Origin: Selaginella moellendorffii
Taxonomy: Eukaryota; Streptophyta; Lycopodiopsida; Selaginellales; Selaginellaceae
Reading direction: 5' to 3'
Assembly: GCF_000143415.4 (NCBI RefSeq)
Contig: NW_003314288.1
Coordinates: forward strand, 1,675,504 to 1,739,503
DNA length: 64,000 nucleotides
Notes under the pieces: generated by a model
Database searches by the model: none
Seen by the model: the letters and a program-made list of their open reading frames with translations, nothing else
Told to the model about the DNA's origin: nothing
Shown here: positions 33,354 through 43,856 of the stretch, piece by piece
Numbering within the stretch: position 1 is the first letter of the stretch
Layout: the number at the start of each line of letters is the position of its first letter
Translations under genes and position numbers: made by a program

Positions 33354-36300
33354 TCAAGGTTCTCTTGTAGATGGGCCGGGATCGAGAGGAACGTCAGGAG
33401 GAGGCATCGATGGATCTGTAGGTGGTATTAACTGCTCCTGATCCCTTAGTATGAAGCATGTTAACTGCTGCACATACACAATCTTTGGAGGATCAGCTTG
33501 CTGGATGTCATGCCGAACCTCATAAACTTGTGGTCCAACTTGCCGCAACACCTGATATAATCCTTTCCACTGAGCAAGGTGCCCCTTAGATAAACCACGT
33601 ACCATAAAATGGAGTAAACAAACTAACACTAAGTCATCCACTTTGTACTCCGCAGGTGGACGATGATGGGAGTTGTAGCGCCATTGTTATCCCACTTGTA
33701 CGTGGCCTAAGTGTTCAGCAGACTCTGCTCAAACAAGTGGAAGAATGCTCATCAAATACTGATCCCATGACTTAGCATCAACAACTTATGGCAATCGCAA
33801 AAGTAAACCCAACTCCATTGGTAATATTGGATCATGACCATATAGGAGTTTATATAGTGAATCACCAATAGAACTCTGCACCTTTGTGACATATGCATAC
33901 CGAAAAAATGGCAAATAACCATCCCAATCCGAATGTTGAAAGTTCACATACTTCGCAATCATCCCTTTCAACGTCCGAATGAACCGTTCCACCAGACCAT
34001 CTAATTGTGGATGATAAGCACTTGTAAAGTGTGGCATATCCCCAACCAAAAGGTCAAAACATGAAATGCCTCAACCATAAATGCGGGACCATTATCTGAA
34101 AGAATCCACTCTAAACAAGAATGTTAGAACACCACTCAATTGAGGAGGAAGTATCCAATAGCAGTTGTAGACGCACTAACAAAAGTACCGACTTCCACCC
34201 AATAAGTCAAGTAGTCAAAAGCAATAACAACATACTTATTGCTAGCAATCAATAGTGGAAAAGGTCCCATAAGATTAAATGCCACCAACTCAAATGAACG
34301 GGAAATTGCAATTGACTCTAATCATCGTTCCACAACACGAGGGGGAGTATTACAAGCTTGGCACAAAACGCAACTACATATATACTAGATAATATCACAT
34401 TGCATTTCCGACCAATAGAAAAACCTACGCAACTTCTCAATCACACGACAATGTCCCATATACCCACCTAAAATAGAACAGGAGAATCATAGTAGACATG
34501 GAGAAACTATGGAATAAAGATGAAAGGCACCACCAGCCGTAAAGGATCATTAGGATCTGTCCCCACAAATAAAGAAGGTCATCTTCAAGGTGATACTGAG
34601 AATGTAAATGCCGGAATGACAAGTCATTAGCAAGTAATGCAAGATTCTCAAACCCATCTCGAAGCCTTTGAATCCATGGCTCAAGCTTTTGAGCCTTATG
34701 ACCCTTATCAAAAGAAGGTAAATATTGCTCGGCATCTTCCCGGGAGGTCACCCAGCCCTGTACTATTCAAACCCAAGGACGCTTAACCCCAAGTATCCCA
34801 AGACCCTTAACCGATTGGAAAAGGGGGTGCACTATTATTCATGGGCCCTTTCCCTTTATATTTGAACCCCTATGGATCGTTTCTCAAGTCGTTCCCTTTG
34901 GTTGCTTACAAGCAACTTCCAATGGCACAAAATCCTCGTCTAGAAAATCCACAGATGCTGGAACAACAGGCTTATCAAAAACATGAGAAGAGAGTGGAGA
35001 AGGCAGAGGAGTTCAAGAAAGGGCATCAGCATCAACCATAGAACTCCCAAGGCAATGAATAATAGCAAAATCATATATTTAAAGCTTCAAAACCCACCAA
35101 GCAATACAACCAACCAGGTTCTTTCACTTCAATAATGAAGTAATGGCAGCATGATCACCTTCAAATAACGTTCAAGAACCATATAGATATGTATGAAGTT
35201 TCTCGAAACCTCAAACTTTTGCTAAACACTCTTTCTCTGTCGTAGAGTAGTTCACTTCCGTTGGTTGTAATGTACGGCTTATATACGCAATAGGATGGTG
35301 CTAACCAAACACACTTGGGGTCTCTTGCATCGACACCCCTCCAAGACTAATATCAGAAGCAGCCATGTGCAAAATAAAAGGTTGAGTATAGTCAGAATAT
35401 GCCAAAACTGAAGGAGTCATCAATAGCTTTTTGAGATCTATGAACGCCCGCTCACAACCCAGAGACCAGATGAAAGATGACGTTAATGACTTCAGCAACG
35501 CTCACAATGATGTAATGCGACAAAAAGATGATCTACAAAATGACTGAGATATTGCACCTTGCCCAAGAAATGCTGCACATCATTCACACACTTCAGAGTA
35601 AGGAACTTTAGAACAATCACAAGTTTATCAGAATCAACTTGTAAACCCTCACGAGAAATATGATACCCAAGATAAATCGTATCCTTGGACCCAAACATGC
35701 ACTTCAACTGCTTCAGCTTTAAACCAACGTCCTATAGCCAATCCAACACTTTTACAAACATCACGAATGTGCTCCCCTTTGAGTGGATCAAGACATCATT
35801 AATGAAGTCAATAGTCATTTCTGGTATATCGCAAAGAACTTTGTCCATCATCTATTGAAAAGTTGCTAGAGCATTGTTCAAACCAAACGGCATCACTAAG
35901 AATTTATACAAACTAAACAATGTCTAAAAAACAGTCTTAGGAATATCTTCTTTAGCCATCGGTACTTGCTAGTACTCATAAGCAAGATCTAGCTTGGTGA
36001 ACTAATAATTTTGCCCCAGATGATCTAAAAGATCAACAATGTAAGGAAGAGGGTACACATTTGGGATTGTCACTTCGTTTAACAGACAATGGTCAATGTA
36101 GAAACGAATACTCCCATCAGGCCTTGTCACAAGATGAGGTTCACATGCTCAAAGACTCCACAACTTCTAAATAACACCCTTTTCTAACATCTCTTTGATA
36201 TTTACATGTAAAATCTTGATCTTTTTGGGTGACTGATGACGAACAGAAACCTTGATTGGACAAGCATCCCCGGTTGGAATTGGACGACATATGGCAATCT

Positions 36301-37650
36301 TGGCCCTAGACGATAAGTCAAATTCAAAAAGATCAGAATACTCCTTCATGAGCCAATCAACCGCTACAGCACAAAGATTGTCGAAGGAATCAAAAAAGGG
36401 AAGAGTAGAACAAGATGGAAACATAGGAGGAAATAATGGGGGGACAAAAGTAATGGAAATAGAGGTAGAAGTAGAGGGATGAAGAGGTACAGAAATGAGA
36501 AGAATTAATGAAATATAAGGAAGTATGAGACAAGGGGGAGAAGCTTCAAAGTCATATTTGGCATGATGGCACTACAACCAATCTATACTAAAGATGAGGT
36601 CAAAAACTTGACTTGGCACCACCCACAATAATTGCAACCCAAGTTTGAGATCACCTACATGCACAACCAGGTCTACCTCATCCCATGCACATGCATGTGT
36701 ACAGGTGTTGCTATAAAGAATGAAAATTGGTTCTGTCGCACAACACAAGTGTAAACAACAACGTGTGGCAACAGGTCGAGCAATAGAAGATAAACTTGAA
36801 CCTGTATCAACCAACATAGAGAGAATAATAAGAGACCTCTTGTTATAAAAACGAGCTTGGAAAGTAAACACTAGATGAACTGGTGCCGAATGAACCCCTT
36901 GATGATACTCCTAAAAGAAATATGAAGGGATCACTGACTTATTCGCACAAGGTTCCTCCGTTACTTGCACAACTCCTCATTTCTCGAATGCATCTTAGTG
37001 TCCAGAACTTCCACTGCAGCAGCACCAACAAGACGTTGTTGACGCTAATGTCTTCACCCAGGAAATGAAGGTTGCTAATTCAAAAAACGTCGACAACATC
37101 AATAAGTGTGACCAACTTCATCACATGCCTAACAACGAATGTCACAGCCACGTCCACGTCTTTGTCCTTGGACTCGAGCAACAGCAGCATCAACCTCCAT
37201 TGGAATAAGACTATTGCCCATAGGAAGTGGAGTGGAAGGACGTGCAATGAGAAGTGGAAAAGGCGACGCAACATTGTGCCAAGTGAAGAGCATCGTCAAG
37301 GGTGGCTAGAGTAAGTGCATGCATAAGTTCAACAAGATCTTGATAAAGTGTTGGCCACAACATTCCTAGCTTGATCTACTGCAACATATCTAGCTTCGCA
37401 CAAAGCAAAAAGCTTCAGAAACGAATGCCAAATTGCATCACCGACTCAGATGACCCTTGACGAAAATGATGTAATTTCTGGAAGGCATCATTACAATCAT
37501 CAGCATGTCCGAATGTGCGTTTGAAGATATATGGGAGAATACTCCAATCCCTACGAGTGGTTGCACTCAAACCATTGTACCACTGTAGTGCCGTCCCTTG
37601 GAGACACGTGGGAAACTCATGCAAACATCAAGCATCATCCCAAGAATGAT
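33354..37650 (-). pseudogene. gag-pol remnants of the split minus-strand gypsy element
   Basis: On the minus strand, in order: gag (37624-37415, PTCLQGTALQWYNGLSATTR), protease (about 36871-36572, LVDTGSSLSSIARPVATR with an intact D-T-G), RT N-terminal part (36424-36167, EYSDLFEFDLSS...EMLEKGVI), RT palm to thumb (about 36160-35492, YLGYHISREGL), RNase H start (35498-35301, FILHMAASDISLGGV), integrase zinc and core (34751-33786, HPQLDGLVERFIRTLKGM) and integrase C-terminal part (33641-33354). It is broken by many frameshifts and stops, so it cannot be autonomous. No chromodomain was recognised after the integrase C-terminal segment. Confidence 0.82.
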
Positions 37651-37996
37651 ATGTGGCAATCACCGTGAAGTGATCGAACCAATGGTACATATCATCCCCA
37701 GGATTCCCATGAAAAAACTCTGGCCGAACACGAGGATTGACACCAAGAGCAGAAGGAGTTGGACCACATGCCATGAATGCCACCATCAACTAAGTTTGGT
37801 TGTTCAATTACAAGTGCATAGTATCAAGCAATTATACCAACTACTACTCTAGAGTCAAAGAAGGAGATTGCTAATCTGCCATAAAGATGAACGAAAAGGA
37901 AAGAGCAAAAAAAGAGAAATGACAAAAAGTTAGAAGGAAAAAGAGATTTAGACAATGTAAAAAGCTAAATCAAAACCAAAATCCTGAAAAGAAAGA

Positions 37997-39800
37997 TGTG
38001 AGACACAAAATCCCTAGGCCCCAAAGTGGAGCCGGAAGGGCGCCACATGGTAGTGGCCGAAGCGAGAGCCAAACGAGTGTAACACGTTTGGACCAAAAGC
38101 TCCTACTTGAAAAGTCAAGAGCGGGAGTGGAACTCCCAACGAAGTGCTCGAGGAACGAGCATGAAGCGAGCAAAAGGCGAGGCTCCAAAAAGGGACCCAA
38201 AAGGACCAACACATGACACGTGGGAGTGTCCGAAATGGACTCGAGTTGGAGTCCGAAGTGGAGTCCGAGATGGACCCGAGTTGGAGTCCAAAGTGGAGTC
38301 CGAGGTGGACCCGAGATGGACCCGAGTTGGAGTCCGAAGTGGAGTCCGAGATGGAGTCCGAGATGGAGTCCGAGGTGGACCCAAGATGGACCCGAGTTGG
38401 AGTCCGAAGTGGAGTCCGAGATGGACCCGAGATGGAGTCCGAGATGGAGTCCGAGATGGAGTCCGAGGTGGACCCGAGATGGACCCGAAATGGAGTCCGA
38501 GATGGAGTCCGAGATGGACCCGAGATGGAGTCCGAGATGGAGTCCGAGATGGACCCGAGATGGACCCGAGATGGAGTCCGAGATGGAGTCCGAGATGGAG
38601 TCCAAGATGGAGTCCGAAGTCGAGACCGAGACCGGGACCGAGACCGGGACCGAGACCGAGACTGAGACCGAGATCGAGACCGAGACTGAGACCGAGGCCG
38701 AGGCCGAGACCGAGCCCGAGCCCGAGTCTGAGTCCGAGTCCGAGTCCGAGTCCGAGTCCGAGTCCGAGTCCGAGTCCGAGTCCGAGTCCGAGTCCGGAGC
38801 CTGAGAGGGTGAAAGCCCAAAGCGTTCGTCTCCCAGACCCTGGGGGGTTTGGTGAGCCCCAAAAGTATAGTAGGGGGAGGACTGCAGTGGAGCCAGTTTG
38901 GCCAGGAAAGGCCAGTTTGGCCCAGGAAGGCCAGACCCAGTGTTGGGTGATGAGCTGCCCACTGGGAAGTCCAAGACTAGAGTGAACACAGACCGACAAG
39001 CGGGGTAGCTTGGTGATGTGTTCAAGAGCCGGCTCTAGTTCCCCCGGGAGATCGACTGGCCGATGCTCCCAGTCCAAGTGTGGGTGGCACTACCTACTTG
39101 GATACCAGGCGTGGCTCAATGGAACCTCGCTCTAAGCCCATGGCTAGAGCACCTAAAGGCGATAGGTGGGGAGAGTACCCAGGTGGCTCGCGTAAGGCCA
39201 CGGTGTTCCGAAATGTCGTCCCAAAGGCCCAGACTGTGGAAAGGAAGAGGAGCAGTCCTCTGGGGTAGTGACCAAGGACACAGTCGTGTGGTGAGGAAGT
39301 CCCAGAGGACCGTGGGACTTAGTGGTCGGGCCTGTGGGCCTCGATCCAGTGGCAGTGTTGGCAAACACGGCCAGGGGCAGAAAGGGACTTGGTAGGAACT
39401 GACAAAGGGACTTTGGGGAAGGCGATTCCCCAGGTCTGTGGGCATCCTAAGGATGCTAAGGAGTGGATCCAGGATGACCCCTCGTAGACAGATGGCCCAG
39501 TCTTGGAGAGACGGGATGGTGATGCAAGTGGTATTGGACCATTTGCGCAGCAAAGGTGAATGGGCATGGCCTTAGCGTAACAAGCCGAGATGTCAGTGGT
39601 ACCTTTGGGTGTCGGTCATGGGATCGGACACGTGGAGCACTTGGACCACGTGCAAAGGTTGAGTGGCATGGATGCCATTCTCGGGGCTAGCAAGCCCCAA
39701 GTCCTGAATGGGACTTATGGAGGTTGTGAATGAGACTCCTCCAAGTGGTCGGAGGTGTGGTTAAGTGACTAAAGTAGAATGGAAAAATTAGTCGCTTACA
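37997..39800 (+). repeat. 5' LTR of the LARD-like element
   Basis: 1804 bp, TG...CA. It holds an internal hexamer array (38229-38802) with unique sequence on both sides. The long overlapping open frames in this LTR arise from the stop-free 6-bp period and are not genes. Confidence 0.93.
38229..38802. repeat. GAGTCC/GAGATG/GAGACC hexamer array, 5' LTR copy
   Basis: Three zones on the plus strand: 12-bp units GAGTCCGAGATG mixed with GACCCGAGATG (to about 38615), GAGACC/GGGACC units (about 38620-38710) and pure GAGTCC units (about 38720-38800). The ordered zones suggest successive expansions. Confidence 0.95.
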
Positions 39801-41910
39801 ATTTGGTATCGGAGCTGTTCCTTAGTCTGACTTTTATTGGTGCTCAAGTATATCACCACTAGTGTTGACATCGGAAGGTCCAAGGAGTGGGTCTATCCTT
39901 GAGAAGTAGCATGTCGGGAAGACATGGCTCTCCATTACAGTTCATGTGTGAACTTGTAGACGAGGTGGTGGATAGAGAAGTGCCAATAATGGAACGACTT
40001 TGGGATCTTGGGAACAGTGCAAGGTTTTCCTTATTGAGTTGAGGATGTGATCCGGATGAGCATTTGTCTCAGCAAATTGGCTTAGGTTGTTGTGGTAAAC
40101 AACTAAAGTTGGGATCACGGGAAAGATAGAGACTCCAAAACAATAAAGGAGTCACAAGATTATCCTCATATAGTTGAGGTTGGTGCTCATGAATGTGAGA
40201 CCAAAGGTAATGACCGTGGAAGGTCAAATACGGAAGAGGACTCAAGTCCTTGAAATGGTGGCCGGGGCTACCTCTAATAAATGCTGGAACAACCCAAGGA
40301 GTTGGGGGTGTATTAAGTGGATGAGTTGGTATTCTCATCACATGGACAAGTAGTCCTAAGGGGCAAAGGTTGCCCCCAGAGAACAAAATCAAGTGTCGGA
40401 GTAACACTTGTGAAAATAGTCCTTTTGAGTAGGACCGGAATGCAAGATGTGTATTCCAGTGAGCTAGTGCCTCACAAGTAGGACCTTACGGGTCGGTGGA
40501 TTAACCAAGTCCAAAACTGCTAGACGACTCAAGTAGAGTCCTAAAAAGGACTGAATGAAGCATTTGGACTGAGGTGCGTTGTACCCCACAAAGGATGGGG
40601 GGGGATCATAGGATCCAAGGGTGAGAACAGAGAGTATCTCATCGATGGCAAAATGTGCCATGCTAAAGTCATGGGAAAGGTGTTCCCAGAAGAAAACAAC
40701 TCTGACATAAAGTTGTGTGTGACCTCTATGGTGCAGTGCTAACGGATGGTTGGCATGAGAAAGAGCGGTGTTGGTCTTGGCAAAGACTTAGACACGAAGG
40801 GGAAATGTCATAGAGATAGGCTCGTGGACCCGATGGTGTGGAGACACCAAATGTGCCAAGGTGTGATACCTTGAGGCTATGTTGGTGGGTTCATGAGAAC
40901 CCCTTGCCAAAGGAATCCCAATGGAAATGGGAATAGCATAGCCTAAGCTGCAGAGCATGCAGTTGGAGTGTGGTGACCCGGATAATGATGGAGGTGTGAA
41001 AGCACCAAGCAATGAGTTGTAGGACTTGACAACTATAAGGCAACTAAGCAAGAGGTGCAAAATAACTGGTTAAACGGGTAGAAGGTAGCTACCCAAGACT
41101 TCTTAATAGCATAAGGAAGTTGGATATACCCTTACGGGGGATAAGTTGCTTGTGTTGCAATATAGTAAGTCAATGTCATAAAAGGAAATACTCATTGTCA
41201 AGAAAGCCATCATTGGGACACCCGGACACTCTAGAACACCAGAAGGTGGTGTTTGATGTCGCGAGGGCAATGGATAAAGCCCAAGGGACTAAGTCCCTAG
41301 CGAATGATGGATAGAAGGTGCTATCCAAATGTCCAAGGTTGCGGAGACAGGAGAGGACTGTCTACCCGAATTGGACAAAGCCAAAAATGGAATTTTGGCA
41401 AGGCTAGTGATGGGCATGTAAAGGCCCATAAGCAACAATGTAATCCCAGTGTGTGGGATTATAAGGTGAGCATACCCGGATTGAGGAACCACTCCCTAGG
41501 CTATTGGGTAGGTCCATCCCTAAGAATACTTGCTAAAGCATGACAGAAAGTGCAAAGCTATCCTCCTGGTCTGGAGGAGAATGACCGAAGGAAAGGTGTG
41601 AAGCCAAAAGCAAGTAGTATTGGGATGGAATTGAACCATAGAAATCAAAGGGCATATCCAACAGTGGTTATGAAAGTTGGGGGTGGAGAATCAAGAGGGT
41701 GCTCGAGGATGTTGTTGCTAGCAACCGTGATGCCATGGAAAGTCTAAAATATGGAATTGTCCATGTTAGACTATATGGCAACTATAAAGCTTGCGAAAGG
41801 GGATGCCTTAGCAAGCAGAGGGACAGAGTTCCTTCAAGGTTCCCAAAGACGATTCTAGGTAGCGTAGTACCTAGAAAGGCCAAGTGTAAATGGTTCATGG
41901 AACGCGCGAA

Positions 41911-41937
41911 ATCAGAGTGGCGCAGCAGAAGCGTGGT
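41911..41937 (+). other. 5' half-like fragment of initiator tRNA-Met
   Basis: ATCAGAGTGGCGCAGCAGAA plus GCGTGGT match nucleotides 1-27 of the conserved plant initiator tRNA-Met, with A for G at tRNA position 17. It covers the acceptor 5' strand, the D arm and the first anticodon-stem base. The match stops before the anticodon, so this is not a functional tRNA gene. The element's own PBS points to the same tRNA. The comparison is with the published family sequence as I know it. Confidence 0.75.
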
Positions 41938-42275
41938 CTTGAAGCTTGCCATGAGGCAAGGTTATCAAGGTTAGGGAAGTAGTTCCCGAGTGTTCAAAGA
42001 GAAGGCTTTGAACGAAAGTCGATGGTCAAGGACTTTCACGCTTATGCAGGAACCATGTTACAATGGTCGGAGGACTTGCCAAGTGAGATTGGCACGTCGG
42101 GGGAACAAAGACCCTAGTTGAAGGTGATAACTTCAAAAAGGGTGGGCCATGGGGCCGAGCATGGAGGAGTCCATGCATGATCACAGACATATCAAGTGAG
42201 AGAACTTGGCAGTGTGGAGGAACTAGGTTCCTAAGCTGTGATCTGTAGCGCGCTTTAAAAATAGGTTGGTGCACC

Positions 42276-42390
42276 GGCGTGGGGAGTCACGCCAGGCATC
42301 TAGTGTGATGCCGTCCGTAGATGCATATACGGAGGTTGGGTTTGAGTCCCGACCCTCTAGTGCTTGGGTTCGAGTCCCAAATCACTAGGG
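42276..42390 (+). other. Run of five stem-loops with T-arm-like loops
   Basis: Stems by direct base pairing: GGCGTG/CACGCC (42276-42293), GGCATC/GATGCC (42295-42312), TCCGTA/TACGGA (42314-42333), GGTTGGG/CCCGACC with one G-T wobble (42334-42354) and CTAGTG/CACTAG (42357-42388) enclosing TTGGG/CCCAA (42364-42380). The last two inner loops are TTTGAGT and TTCGAGT on 5-bp stems, the exact geometry of a tRNA T arm and a near-perfect Pol III B box (GGTTCGAGTCC). The close packing suggests selected RNA structure. Function unknown. Confidence 0.7.
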
Positions 42391-43856
42391 CGTGGTGATG
42401 GTTTGGAATATGAGGACACTCATATTTCGGTGGTCATGGACTCTCAGTGGGGAGACTGGTTTGGGCACACCGCCAAGCGAGGGATGCCTCGGAGTCGTGA
42501 TGCACGGTTAGATTGCTTAGTGTGAAAGCTCAGCATATCTAACTTGAACACTTTGGTGCAAGTGGCACCAAGGTCGTGGTGAGTGAGATGGGGACACCTA
42601 ATCTCAGTTGCTATGAACCCTTGGCCGTAAGGGCTAGCTTGGGTGCACCGCCAAGTGTGGGGGATGCCCCCGGGGTTATAGTCAACAACTTGGAGGTCTA
42701 GAAGACCAAGTACCTCTTGGCAACTCTGTTAAGGTGCCAAGGTGAGATCACTAGGTGATCTTATGGCCAGATAAGGACAAGGTCCTTGGTTGGCTAAGGA
42801 ATGAAGTTCCTGGTTCAAAATGTTGAAATTGAACTGTTTAAGATGGTGTGGCTTGGTCGTGATGACCAAGTGGGAAGAGCACCTAAGGGAAATAAACTAT
42901 GTCCGTCCGATGGCATAGTGAGTCCGAGGAAAGTAGTCTCTATAAAAGACCCATGGGAGGGTCACGAAGTTGGGCCATGGATAGAGCCCATAGCAGAATA
43001 TGCTAAAGAGACATACTAGGGGTGAACATCCTCCGGACTTGGCAAAGAAGAGTCTTTGCTATGGAACCGAAAGGATACCTCAAAAATGGAGGTAACGATC
43101 CGATGTTGTTGGGTGCAACAATCAAGGATAGGAGCAAAGGACTAGTGGCCAAAGTTTGGGCCATGGAATTTAATGGAAGGGATCCAAATGGCAAAGTTAG
43201 CCAAGGAACACTAATGTGTTCGATGCTAACAGCTTGTGGGAAAGGAAGCGGACTTTCAAGGACGGATTCCTAAGTGCTCCAATTTGGCGAAGTAAAGGCT
43301 CCAAGTGAGGGAGCGATAAGGTAGCCAAATGATAGGGCCATGGACAGCCCTAGCACAAAGTATGATAAATGGAACTTAGTGCCCAAGGTGGCACGAGATA
43401 GAAGAGAGGATGATGGTGCCCTCAAGTAATGAACTTCCTAGGATAGGGAAGTGGAGTTGCACAATCTGTGCAATGCAAGGTGTTGGAGACACCTAGAAAA
43501 TTGACTTCCAAAAAGTCAAAAGAGTAAAAGTTCCAAGGTGCAAACATTCAATAGATGGAAATTGAGACTACTCGAGAAGGAGTAGTGGGATTGACTTAGA
43601 GAAGGGTCTCTAAGAGGTTTAGCGAGAACTAAACCAATAAAAGGGGAGAACCATTACATGTGGTCCAATCAGTCTCTAAGTTAGAGAGACTACGCTCCTT
43701 AAAGGATGGACAAGGCGTGGTGAGCCTTTGATGTCAAACCATAGACAAAGATTGGCTAGGTGTCAAGGATGGAAATGGTAACACGTGTGGGTATTACTTT
43801 ATGAAAGGGTTTACCGTTCGATGAGGACATCGAACTTCGTCTATGGGTGGTGGAGT

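Larger units (their letters stand above)
39801..43856 (+). other. Interior of the LARD-like element: non-coding, structured
   Basis: PBS at 39804-39815. At 41911-41937 a 27-nt segment matches the 5' end of plant initiator tRNA-Met with one mismatch. At 42276-42390 five consecutive stem-loops occur. The remainder has no recognisable coding motif on either strand. Confidence 0.85.

Noticed and set aside
37970-39077. Overlapping long open frames (up to 351 codons) on both strands in the 5' LTR, rich in SD, RT, GL or PSPSP dipeptides
   Set aside because: They arise because the 6-bp repeat has no stop in any frame. They recur in the other LTR, have dipeptide composition only, and extend into non-repeat LTR without homology.
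41911-41985. A functional initiator tRNA-Met gene
   Set aside because: The match stops at nucleotide 27. The anticodon arm, T arm and acceptor 3' strand are absent downstream.
42276-42390. A complete tRNA gene
   Set aside because: There are two T-arm-like hairpins but no matching acceptor stem or 7-nt anticodon loop. The stems form a chain, not a cloverleaf.
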